From: Oncomelania hupensis
Lineage: Eukaryota; Mollusca; Gastropoda; Littorinimorpha; Pomatiopsidae
DNA length: 64,000 bases
Assembly (NCBI GenBank): GCA_036898135.1
Contig: CM072511.1
Location: forward strand, 80,594,762 to 80,658,761
Direction: 5' to 3'
Below are positions 1 through 12,000 of this stretch, piece by piece. A model generated the notes under the pieces. It searched no databases and was not told where the DNA came from. It was given only the letters and a program-made list of their open reading frames with translations. The translations under genes were made by a program, and so were the position numbers. Position 1 is the first letter of the stretch. Each line of letters begins with the position of its first letter.

Positions 1-2270
1 GGGAGATATCAGAGGGGGGGGGGGGTATGGTGAGGTATCAAGGGGGATATGGGGAGGTATCATCGTTCAAATGAAACTCGCAAACAACAGTTGTCTCTCT
101 GTCTACATTTTAAACAGCAGCCTGTGTACCCTGGCTTGCCAGGGTACAAAAACCACTAGTGTGGTTATATTCTCGCGTTGTTTGAAAGATTGCGAGACTT
201 CCGGCAATTGACTTCCGGTTTATTATGTTGTGAAATGCATTCGATTTTTCGATTTTTTTTTCTCCAAATTATCTTGTATGTGTGTCTAAAATGGATGGTT
301 TGGATTCTTCGACTGATGAAGGGGAGTTTACAGGCTTCCATTTATTAGACATTAAGGTGAGAGAAATGGACTTGGAGTCGGAGGAAGAGATCGGTACTGA
401 CATTAGACAATTAGTGTCAGTAGTGTGCATGCATATGATCTTTCAGACTGGCATGAAAGTGAAGAAGAGGAGGGGGCTTGTTTGGACTTTTTAAAGCTTT
501 TTTTTTATACACATTGAGTAATAAAAAACAAGACATGACAAGAGAAGTATAAAAAGGTATATAATCAAAAGAGAATTTATTTGTGTTCATTTTGCATTTT
601 ATTTCATTTAAATCTATACACTAGTCACTAATATAGTAATAATACCTAAGATGTGGTGTTTTTACTAGTACCCCTAAATATCTCTAAAATTATAAAAATT
701 CTTGCCTGTTTACAGCTAAAAAATAGACAAACGTGTGCCCAGTAAAATTGGAAATGTGGAGTTTGTGTGTAACAGTGGTGGACCTCAAACTTTGTTAGGC
801 CTACAGTACAAATCAAGATTCTTAACTTTTTAGAAAGACATGTGCATAAAACATTCTTTTTTGTTTGGTTGTTGTTTCTATTGATGTTTACTTTGTGCTT
901 TTTGAATTCAGGAGAGGCCCTAAATTACTTTCAAAATTGCCTAAATTCATTTTCTTCAAAGGGGCGAATACCGGGGCTTGGCCCCTGGGCCCCGGCCGGA
1001 TTTCAGAGATTTCTTGATTCAGTTGTTCTCCACCCTGCAGGAACAAGGAAAGGAAACCTCTTTCTAAATGAGTGAGCCACAGTGAAAACAAACCCACATC
1101 TGTTTTGTGGAATTAATTTTAGTGTGTGACCGATTGCTTCATGTGATCTGTTCTGAGATTGCAACGCATGGAACAAATTGTACGATTTAATCGGAAGTTC
1201 TGACAAAGCCTTCACTGATCTTGCACAGGTATTCCCTTTGTAACAAGATTCATCCATTGCATGTGGTTAGTATTTGTATAACTGTGTGTTTGTAATATCT
1301 TTCTTCTCTAAAATAGTTAACTTCATTGTCATAAGTATCTATGGTTTTGATAAATGTTTTGATGGTATAATTCATTTCATGTTGAACTGCTTTACCTTCA
1401 CTTTGCCTTTACGGTTTGTGGAACTTCAGAACTTTGTCCTTTTATTTCAAAACATATGATTTTAACCATCTATACAAGAGGTTATACTTCCAAGGGGCTT
1501 TTTAGCCAGAAGGGGCAGATGTGGGGGTGGGGTGGGGGGTGGGAGTAGGATTGGGAAAATGCATGAGACAAGACTGAATGCCAATATATTACACCTTTCA
1601 TGTTATGCACAAATTCACTATTTAGCAATAACAACAACAAAAAACATAGGAGAAAAGAATAAAATTTACAATTATAGTTTACAACACAATATTACAAAAT
1701 CCCCAGTTTCTCCATTATGTAATACTCATAATTAAATAAATATTCACCTTCTCGATTCATTTTCATTTACCCCAACAATAAACTGTATCATTCTTAATTC
1801 ATTATTTGTCAACAAACGACAAGAAAACAACACACATTTTTTTATAAATAGTGCAAATATGACAAAATCAATAAAAGAAGGACGAGACCAGAACGTAAAA
1901 TCTTATCTGCTGAAGAATGTATTTGAAAGAACAAAAGTCGACAAACCAAAAAAAAAGAAGAAATTATTTGAAAAATGAAAAAACAATGAAAATATAGCAG
2001 CTCTTTTCTTTTACTTTGAGTTCATTAACTGTCGTAATTTAAAGACGTTTGGATTACACAAAAAAATATATAGGTAAACAAGAAGTTCTGCATTCTTTCT
2101 GTAAGGAATTTGAACAAGTAAACAAATAGGATCAGGTCCTTCGTCTCCTATTTCATTCAGGTTTGTCTTATTTCTCGTCAGAGTTTGACTTGAAAAAATT
2201 GATCATTATTTAGGAGTGTTTCGCTGCCCCTTTTTTATTTGTTAAGAAGCCAGGGGATGCCACCAAATCA
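1..2270. other. AT-rich unassigned region
   Basis: No host exon or complete transposon is recognised here. The first 60 bases are G-rich and imperfectly repeated (GGTATC-type units). A G-run cluster at about 1520-1545 has quadruplex potential. An ATG at 291 opens about 68 codons rich in Asp, Glu and Ser, resembling the acidic N-termini of piggyBac-type transposases seen elsewhere in the window, but nothing recognisable follows it. The 5' half of MCMBP was looked for here and not found. Confidence 0.4.
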
Positions 2271-2279
2271 CAAAGTCAA

Positions 2280-4697
2280 ATTTGTTTTCGGCTGGGGGCG
2301 TTATATCCTTGTTTGTATCCTTCTTCATCTGGGCTAAGGGTAAAACCTTGGCATGGGTGGAGCGTCAATTTCTGCTTTGGATAAATAAAATTCAGGGGTG
2401 GGTAGAAGAAAATGGCTTCAAACAGAACCAAATTTTGAACCTTTCTCTCCATGTTTAAGGCCAACCCAACAAAGTTTCTAAACAAGTTAAATTTTTGGGG
2501 TATTTGACAGCAAATTTACTTTTCTGCAGCATACCTGACGGAAAGCTGCCAGAAAGGTCTTAATATTTTGAAAGTTATCAACCACACAAACTGGGGAGTA
2601 GACAAGCAAAATCTGCTTCTCTATCGTTCTCTGGTACGTTCTAAATTGGATTATGGTAGCATCGTATATGTTTCTGCTAGGAAAGCGTATTTGAAAGCCT
2701 TGGATCCAATCCATCATCAAGGTCTTTGGATCAGCCTGGGGGCGTTTCGCACTTACCCGAAGGAAAGTCTCCACACTGAGGCTTGTGAACATCCCTTGGG
2801 AATATGTAGGCTTCAGCTCACCATTAAGTATTTTCTCAAGCTTAAAACACATTCTGAAAATCCTGCTTTTGATTGTATTCTAAACCCGTTATTTACACTT
2901 CATCCTTTTGGTATCAGAATATGTCCTCACTTTGACACTGCAGGCATAGATATTGACTCTGTTAATGATGACCAATTGCTAACTGTGCTCCATCCTTGAT
3001 ACCTCGTCAACCCCATTATCAACTTCAAACTCACACTCTTCAAAAAGACCAAAACTTCCGAAGCTGTTTCAAAGCAACTTTATCTAGAACAATGTAAGTA
3101 TGCAATAGTCAACACCTGTCTCAATTTTTACAGGGTTCGTACGGTCTTTGAAGGTCTTGGAAAGTTTGGTAATAATAAAATATATTTTCCAGGCCCTGGA
3201 AAGTCTTTGAAAACTAAGTTTTTGTCTAAAGTTTGGGAAAAGTTTGGGAAATTTGCAAAAGAACACAAACATAAATAAGACTAAGAGTGTTGATTTAAAA
3301 TGTACGTAGTCTGGATTTTTTTTTTTTTTACATTTTTTCCCTGTAATAAACGCAAGCGATCATGACGCGATCGTCGGAGTACAATCGTACTTTCGTTTTC
3401 TCGCCAGTGAAGTTGAAATCGATAGTTGCTTCCCCTTGCTCAACATCTGGGAACCTCGTATTTCCTCTTCCTGCGAGTTTGAGGTTGACAAAATGCCGGG
3501 CGTTTGTTCCTTCAACGAGCTATGGTTAGCAAAACCTGAATACAAATGTTGGCTGCAGAAATTGAACATCTCAAATCCAAGAAGAATCGCACTGTTGCTG
3601 ATGCTGAAGCTCTGGAGAGGTCGGCCGATCTGAAAGCAGAAGAGGCTGAGAAAAAAGCTAAACTCACTGTCACACTCATTGCAGAGTGACAGTCGGAGTC
3701 CAATGCTTTCAGGAAGCGTTCACAGGAAAAGCCCAAGCAGGCCCAAGAACTGGATATACTTATCCAAGAAAAGATCAGTGGACTCAAAAACCAGTAGAAC
3801 TCTCTTCTGATCACCATCTCACAATCTTCAAAATTCATACAACAACAAAGGATAAATAATATTTGCAAATAAACTCAGCACTACACGTACTTATGAACAT
3901 TACATGAACATTTCACAAGTTTGACATGTTCCATAGTAATTTTTTATTTGTTTAAAGAGTTTTAAAATATTGTTTGAATACTTAACTTTTATTTAATTTT
4001 ATTTCATGTTATGTTACTGTACAATTTTGTTTAAATGTTATTTCCTTTCCCACATCCATGTAGCGCATATCCTTTTCCCCCACCTTCCTTTTATTTTCTT
4101 GTCTAAAATCACTTCGGTGAATAGACGTTAAATGAAATAAACAAACAAACAAACATACGTACTTATGATTAACAATTTAAAGTGTTCTTTACACTCTAAA
4201 TCAAAACAAAGTAATCTACAAATCAGACATTTTCGTTGAATTGAGAAGAATTGACACTGAACTGTAATATAATAAAGCTTGCAGAACACATTTGGTAAAT
4301 TTGTGTAGTTATACGATGTGGTCCGGTCCATGCTCTTGAGGGAAAACTAAACTGTTTTGTCATTGAATATCAAATATTAAATAGGTAAGTTTGTATCTTA
4401 CAGGTCTTTGAATTTCCGAAAATATGGTCGGGAAAAGTTTGGGAATTTTGAAGTGCTTTTTGGGTAAGAACCCTGTTTTACATGAAGTTGGTTTGTTTAT
4501 CGCATATAAATCATATCGTCTTGTTTTGTATTCTTGGTTGGATTTTATTGGTAAGACTGATTTTAGTTACATTTTTTATCATATTTCAATTTTAACAGTT
4601 TAGTCTGATTTTAATTAATTTTGTGTGGCCCTGATTCGACTCTTGGCAGGCCGCTGGACCCTATAAACACTGAATATTTATCTATTTATCTATCTAT
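2280..4697 (+). mobile_element. Jockey-like LINE, 3' part (copy 1), split by an insertion
   Basis: The + strand encodes pieces of a Jockey-type reverse transcriptase thumb: the block at 2568-2997 contains SKLDYGSIVYVSARKAYLK and DPIHHQGL, typical of this clade. It is internally deleted near 3093, where the RNase H part is missing. The 3' tail resumes at 4476 after the hAT-like insertion at 3131-4475 and ends at about 4697 with ATCT-type repeats preceded by a CCGCTGGACC motif. Stops and frameshifts make it a relic. Confidence 0.75.
3131..4475. mobile_element. hAT-like DNA transposon relic, 5-bp TSD
   Basis: The ends form a terminal inverted repeat, CAGGGTTCGTACGG at the left against CAGGGTTCTTACCC on the other strand. 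They are flanked by the 5-bp direct repeat TTTTA. The LINE sequence on both sides rejoins to match another LINE copy near 10200, which confirms an insertion. Within it, an ATG at 3493 opens MPGVCSFNELW, resembling the start of hAT-related transposases, followed by a frameshifted lysine-rich stretch. No intact transposase remains. Confidence 0.75.
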
Positions 4698-5695
4698 GAA
4701 AAACTTTTCACGGACGGGTCGAAGAAAGAAGACTCAGTTGCTGCAGCATCGGTCTCTGGGAGACACCTTGACCAGCCTTTGCAAAAGCGTATACCTGATT
4801 GTTTTGTTTATACAGCTGAGCTTAAGGCAATTCATTTAGCTCTGAAACAAATTTATCAATACAAAAGATCCTCATTTTTAATCATGTCCGATTCACTGTC
4901 AGCACTTCAGGGTCTTTCCACGAGAAAGATATCGCACCCATTTCTGGCAGAGGCCCATGACCTCCACACACAACTTGCTTCTGAGGGTAAAAAGATAGTT
5001 GTTATGTGGGTACCTAGTTACATGGGCATCCGCGGCAACATTGCAGTGGACAAAGCGGTTAAAGAAGCTCTGCATCTAGATTTCCTTTAAGAGATTTTCC
5101 AATTTGTTCCATACTCTGACCTGCATTGTATGACTGGCTCTTATTGTAAATGGCTGTGGCAGACCATATGATCAAATCAAATTATACAAATTATTTCAAA
5201 TTCTTCCAGATTTGTCAGCTTCTTTGCCTAACTTTGCGTCCACCCGCAAAGAAAAAACTGTTTTGGCTCGCCTTCAATATTGGGCATACTTATGTCACTC
5301 ATAGTTTCCTTTTAACAGGAGAAGAAGCACAGTGGTACTTTCCATGTGACAAATTTTTTTCCGTCCCCCATTTTATGTCTGAATGTGCTGATCTGGTTGA
5401 TGAAAGAGAAATATATTTTGGCTCGATATCTTTTAAAGAGATGTTTACAGTTTGCAATAGTAAACATCTGTTTCAATTTTTACATGATGTAGGTTTGTTT
5501 TATCGCTTATAGGTCATATCGTGTATGTATATTCTTGGTTACAATTTTATTAGTAGAACTGGTTTTATTTACATCTTTTATCAAATTTAAATGTTAGCAG
5601 TGTAGTCTGATTTTGCTTAGTTTTGTGTGGTCCTGATTCGGCTCTTGGCAATCCGCTGGACCCTATAAGGACTGAATATCTATCTATCTATCCAT
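4698..5695 (+). mobile_element. Jockey-like LINE, 3' part (copy 2)
   Basis: This 5'-truncated copy begins inside the RNase H domain: FTDGSKKEDS is followed by the frame at 4779-5090, which has the acidic motif TAELKAIHLAL, the downstream MSDSLSALQGL, and HMG-to-YMG decay in the final block. The C-terminal zinc-like region at 5150-5510 is frameshifted. The copy ends in ATCT repeats at 5680-5695. It lies immediately downstream of the tail of copy 1, so two insertions of the same family abut. Confidence 0.75.
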
Positions 5696-6009
5696 ATTTG
5701 GACGCTGCCCCAAACCTCTCCAGGGCCTAGGCAGCCCCTGGATCCCTGCCTCATTCCAGTCAATTCATTTTTTCCAGGTTTCACCCATGCACACATTTTA
5801 TCTTTGAAATATACTTTCTTGGTGCATCTGTTAGAAACTTTATAGTTGGGGGAACAAAATCCATCAAGTGCATTAACTCTGTGACTGTGTTCTCTCAGTT
5901 GCTTTTCCATACCTTGTATGTGTTTATGACTTCACTTCTAGGTTAGTTTTTTATGATTTTAAGAGTGAGATTATTTATATACCCTACACAAAATTTATGT
6001 TTGTTTCAG
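5696..6009. other. MCMBP intron end, no other feature seen
   Basis: Between the LINE tail and the first MCMBP exon there is ordinary AT-rich intron sequence ending in a pyrimidine-rich tract and the acceptor at 6008-6009. I see no upstream MCMBP exon in it. Confidence 0.5.
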
Positions 6010-9000
6010 TTATTGAAAGTGTTCGCAATGAAGCTGCAGCTCTAAGAGCAGAATTGGTGTCCATCTTGGAACATGCATTGTGTGGGGATCGCCTGGCTGC
6101 AGAATTTCTTCTCTGCCACCTTGTCTCTAAAGTGTGAGTACAACGGTGTTAGGAATAAATTGTTGCTGAGAGTTAATTATATATCCATGTCTTGTGACTG
6201 TATGCAGGAACAAGAGTAAAATAGCTTCATAATATTGTTTAATGGAAGGGGGTAAAGAAACATGTTTTTAAAATGAAACATTTCTCATTATTTAGGTATG
6301 CATGGGCAGATGTAATGCCCCTTGGAAAGTTTGCTCTCAACTTCAGTGGCCCAATCACCAAAAAAGGTTTGGCAGTTCTTCTTCATGAGCTCATTGCAGC
6401 TCTTTCAACAAAGGTAAAGAAATTCTTTGGAAACTAAGTTGTGGGGTATGTGTGTGTTTGCTTATAATAAAGCTGGTCCATAATGTCAGTATTAAATAGG
6501 ACTAAATATTTCAGTTGCACAGCAGAGTAAGCATTCAAAAGGATTGTAGAGATAATTATATTAAGTTCAAAATTTGTTCATGATGCTTATTTTACTGAGA
6601 TAGTTTTATTTTTTTCTTTGCAGAGCCATATGCTGGCTATTTCTTTGACCAACATGAACACGCTAAAGTTGTCACCCAGTAAGGACTATGATGCTAACAG
6701 ACTGCGCAGCGGCCAGTTGCAGCTGTCTGCAGGAACGCATCTGGTGCTGGATGAAACGGCTCTAGAGAATGGCCAACTGGAAGCTCAAGGTCTTGTACAA
6801 AGCTTCTTATCCTGGATTGTCATGTATATTGTTAAGATGTGTAGTCTTCCATAGAGGCAGGAGATGTAACTTTTCCAAAAATATTTCAATGAATGATTTT
6901 ATTTTGACTTGCAGGAGTGAATAATGTAACTGCTTTGGGTAACGTCATAACTTGGCAGAAGGTGATCTATGACTTCAACTATCACACACAGGACTTTCAG
7001 ACTGATTTGGCTGTCCTAGTACTGTCAGAAGGGGAATCGTTTTTGCCTGTAAGTAATGAAACATTTTGTATTAATTAATGCATTGATATTATGTTAGCCT
7101 CTAGCCAAGATGGAATAGTTTCTATTTGCGTGTGACGTCTTGTCATGGGTATGAAAGAGAGCTTCCACCAAGTTCGCTCGATAGCTGCTCAATTGTTCCT
7201 AGCTGGTACCTCAAGTCGTTAAATAAAGCAGTATCTTCAAGCCATCCAATTCGATGGTGTCATTGTCCTTTCTTAACTCTTTGCCTGCCAATCGACGATA
7301 TATCGTTGATCTGAGCCGCCATGTTTGTGCCAATCGACGATATATAGTCGATTTCAGTATTCCGTTTCGTTCCGTTTTTTTGCGCAGTCCAATCCAAGTT
7401 TTATTTTAACCAAAGAGAGATAACTCTTTCTACTTTCGTTCTCGATCGACACGCGCGTGGTTTCTTCAAATTGATTCGTTTTTAGAGTGTTTTTTGTGCA
7501 TTTTACTAAGCATTGTGATGGGCTCAATCGACAGTGTGTCAAACTCTGCTAATAATCAATATAATTTCAAACTGTAAAGTGTATTTTGATCCTAAATAAA
7601 TTTTCTTTCTGGTGTGTGAAGCTGATTCAGTGATTGGAATTATTCCTCCAGATTTTTTTTATCACTGTGGTATGCAGAAATATTTTTATTTTATTTTAGA
7701 ATTTCAAAAAGATCAACATGCTTTCAAAACACATATTTCAATAACATAATCAAATTAACATTTTTGTGGTGTTTTTTTTCTTATTCTTCACTCTTTTACC
7801 TTTAATTTGATATGAAATATGTCTATTTAACAACTATTATTGAAAGAACAGGAGCTTAAATGCCTAAGGTACTGAACTTTCTTTCCGGTGCCAGAGAAAT
7901 GTCTGGCACAAACGTGGAAACATGCCTGGCAGGCAAAGAGTTAAAGGAGGGAGATGTATTAGTATTATGTTAGCCTCTAGCCAAGATGGATAGTTTCTAT
8001 TTGCGTGACGTCATGTCGCATGTTTGAAGACGCGGCTATGAAAGAGCTTCCGCCATGTTCACTCGATGGCTGGTCAACTGTTCCTAGCTGGTACCGTAAG
8101 CCACTAAATTAATTTCACATACTGACCATGACTCACAGAGATGCCAACCCTCACAGTTTCGCCAAATTATTTTCTGGTGGCAAATAGTTTTTTAAGGATT
8201 TACGCTGAAGTCATTTTTCTTACGGCGAGAATAATTTTTACAAGAATATTTATTTCCAGCTGATGATTATGGCAAAAGGACTGTTACACGTTTCAGGCTG
8301 ATTACACTTAGGCACTGTCACAGTATAAAATAATGCAGCATATTATATAATGACCTTATTAGGTAATAAATCTATTTGATTAGTTTAACCTGTTGCATAT
8401 CGTAGTTAACAACCTTGTTAGCTGCGCTGAAGCAGCAGCAGCAGACAAAACAATTCAAAGAAATCAATGAGATTTACCTTTTTTTTAAAATGTTATGCCG
8501 ATACACAACCTCAAAGCGATTTATTTTAATTAACTCTAACATTGTGCTGTACATGATTCTGATTCGTAGCAGGTTGATGTTAAAAATTTTGCGAACTGAC
8601 ATCGCTTATCCTTCTGACTTCGGTCGGGGTCAAGTTTTAACACAGATTATTATAGAATTCTTTTGCGGAGCTCAGTCATCTTTGATTTTTCCTATATGAT
8701 TTTTAATAAGAAATCTCAATCCTGGACCTTTGCTCCCTCTTGTCTACTGACAAAATTTTAAATCTACTGACAATTTATAAATTTCTCACTGACAGATTTT
8801 TTTCTGCCGGCAGGCATCTCTGGACTCAACAAGTGCTAACAATAGGCAGATTTGCGAGGTCACGCTCGTTAAAACAACAACAAAGAAACAAAATTACCCA
8901 GAGTAATCTCCCTTTATCCATAATAACGAATTGCGCATGGGCACTGACCACATCAGCCCGAAAAGACCCAATAGACATCAGATCTTATTTGGCATGCGTT

Positions 9001-12000
9001 GTGAATGGTCGGTCTCGTAGCGGTCTGAGTTGTTTTTTTAAATGTGAATGATGACCAACTGCTAACTGTGCTCCCACTTTAGAAACTCATCAACACCATT
9101 ATCAACTTCAATCTCACATCCTTTAAAAAGAATGACACTTCTGAAGCTGTTTATAAGCAACTTTATCTAGAATGGGTTGAAGAAAGGTGACGAGGTTGTT
9201 GCTGAGTCTGTCTCTGTCAGTGCATTTCGCAGAAACTTGAAAACACATTTCTTCTCTTCTTGCTAATCTGGATGTATAATTATCTGATCTCATCCCAATT
9301 TCATAAGTCACTGCGTGAAAGTTTTGCAGACTCTGTCGGTGCATTTCGCAGAAACTTGAAAACACATTTCTTCTCTTCTTGCTAATCTGGATGTATAATT
9401 ATCTGATCTCATCCCAATTTCATAAGTCACTGCGTGAAAGTTTTGCATAAATGTTAATTGACTGGTCTGCCTGCTAGAATGTGTTGAGCGATAGTGAAGA
9501 AGTTAAAATGTTAAGTTATGATGTATGCACCCTTCCCGCCACTGTCTGTGTGTGTGTGTGTGTTTATCCACCTCCCTCCCACCAGCGCTGCGATCATGCC
9601 CGTCGGCGTGGAGATATTTACGCGCTTTATAAATTATTCATTCATTCATTCATTCATATCGCACCCTTTTCTGTCAGAGATCCATGATCTCCACACATAA
9701 CTTGTTTCTGAGGGTAAAAAGATAGTTTTTATGTGGGTACCTAATCACATGGGCATCTGCGGCAATATTGCACTGGACAAAGCGGCTAAAGAAGCTCTGC
9801 ATCAAGATTTCCCTTCAGTGGTTTTCCAGCTTATTCCATACGTTGTTGTATGACTGGATCTTATTGTAAACAGCTGTGGCAGACCGAAGGGTCTAATCAA
9901 ATCAATAACACATTATTTCAAATTCTTCCAGATTTGTGTGCTTTCTTCGCCTAACTTTGCATCCACTCGCAAAGAAGAAACTGTGTTGGCTCGCCTTCAT
10001 ATTGGGCATACTTATGTCACCCAAAGTGTCCTTTTAACAGGAGAAGAACCACAGTGGTGATTTCCATGTGATAAATCTTTTTCCGTCCGCCATTTTATGT
10101 CTGAATATGCTGATCTGGTTGATGAAAGAGAAAAATATTTTGGTTCAATCCTTTTTAATGAAATTTTTTACAGTTTGCAATAGTAAACACCTGTTTCAAT
10201 TTTTACATGATGTTGGTTTGTTTTATGGCATGTAGGTCATGTCGTCTTGTTTATATTCTTGGTTAACTTTTATTAGTGAGGCTAATTTTATTTACATCTT
10301 TTATTATATTTATATGTTAGCAGTTTAGTCTTAGTTTTGTGTGGTCCTGATTCGGCTCTTGGCAGTCCGCTGGACCCTAAAAACATTGAATATCTATCTA
10401 TCCGTCGAATTCATTTCCGCATGGAAACACCTGTCGGTTTGCCAGTCCCTTCGTCTGGGCGATTAGCGACTTCTGTCAACTTTTTTTTATATGTACTTCC
10501 ATGTCCTGATTCATCCCAGAAAGTGGCTGCGTTTTGTTTGGGTCAAGGTTTTTCAGTTCCCGGTGCTTTTGGTCTTTCCCTCAGCCCTTGGTTCTTCACA
10601 AGGGTCGTGAAGGCTCTGGCGGCTCTAGTTAGCAGTCTGGGGATTTGTATTTTGACCTATTTGGGTGATTGGCTAATCAAGGCCAGCACTCGTTTGACTT
10701 GTCAGCATCACACAGACCTTGTTCTGCATTGGGCCAATCAGTTTGGTATTTGCACCTATGTCATTAAATCGGACCTCAATCCCTCCAAGCACTTTATGTT
10801 CAGTTCTTTTATTTAAATTCTATTCATTTGTTCAAGGATTTTAGACATTCATGACATTACAAACATGTAATCAAAAGCGAACTGACACGCACACATACAC
10901 ACAATATATATATATTTATATATAAACTTAATGCCTGTCACCCCTGCCAGAATATGGGCCGCCAACAACAGCTCTCCAGAGTCCTCTGTCCTGTGCCATT
11001 CTTTCTGACTCCAGGTGTAGCCCATCTTGGCGGTGTCGGCCTCGAGGTCGCGTCGCCAGGTGTTCCTTGGACGGCTTTCCCTATATATGTAAACAAATTT
11101 ATTTATCTGGGGATAGATTTCGATACTTTTGACTTGGACTGTCCATCCTATTCAGCGTCGTCTGTTGAAACTACAGTCGCTTCTGACATCAGTTTTTGCT
11201 CAGAGTCGCGTTTCAACGTGAGAAATGCAGACATGCCTACCCGTACGTAATTTCCGTATTTTTTCCGGAAATTTGAAAAAAAACAAGCGCTACGGAAAAT
11301 ACAGATATTTGTTTTACGGTACGGATATTTAAAAAAATGATAAAGAAAAAAAAATCGAAATCGTTGGCCTGTGGTAATGCACCGCATGACCTTTTTCCGA
11401 AGGTTTAATGCCGCAATGCGCAGTCGCAGTGGAGACCTGTGACATCGAAGTTTCCGGTAGAGGCACCGAAGTTTGCCGAACTCGTTTTTGCACAGTCGCA
11501 GTAAAGAGACAGAATTTAAAACATGGCGTTCAAATGAATGGCTAAGCAAAGTGATTGTGAATCTGAATCTTCAAAAAAAAACGCGCAAGGGGCAGACATT
11601 TCTTGCCTCGTATTCGGAAAAGTGTCCTTTCGTTATTCGCGGCAGCACTAACTCAAAAGTACAATTTGTGCCAACCAGTTTGGCATCTCCGCCGGTGATA
11701 TGAACGACATCATGCGGAAGGCCCACAGTATATGAAGAATTACAAGGCTTTGGAGAAGAAAAAGATCATTGTGGCAGCAAATCAATCTATCACTGGATTC
11801 TTCGCATAATATCAAAAAGGATGAGTGCAAAAACAATAGGTAGTAAAAGTAAATACGGAAATCGTAATAGTAATACTGAAATTTGAAAAAGCTAATACGG
11901 AAACTTCAAATTGAGGGTAGGCATGTCTGGAAATGGCTGCTCTTCTTGGATCATTGGACTGGCTTTCCCAGCTGGTTCCTTTGGTGGGGGTATGGAAACG

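Noticed and set aside
282..494. Short acidic ORF as a host gene or MCMBP first exon
   Set aside because: It does not resemble the MCMBP N-terminus and lacks a supporting splice donor; a transposon remnant is as likely.
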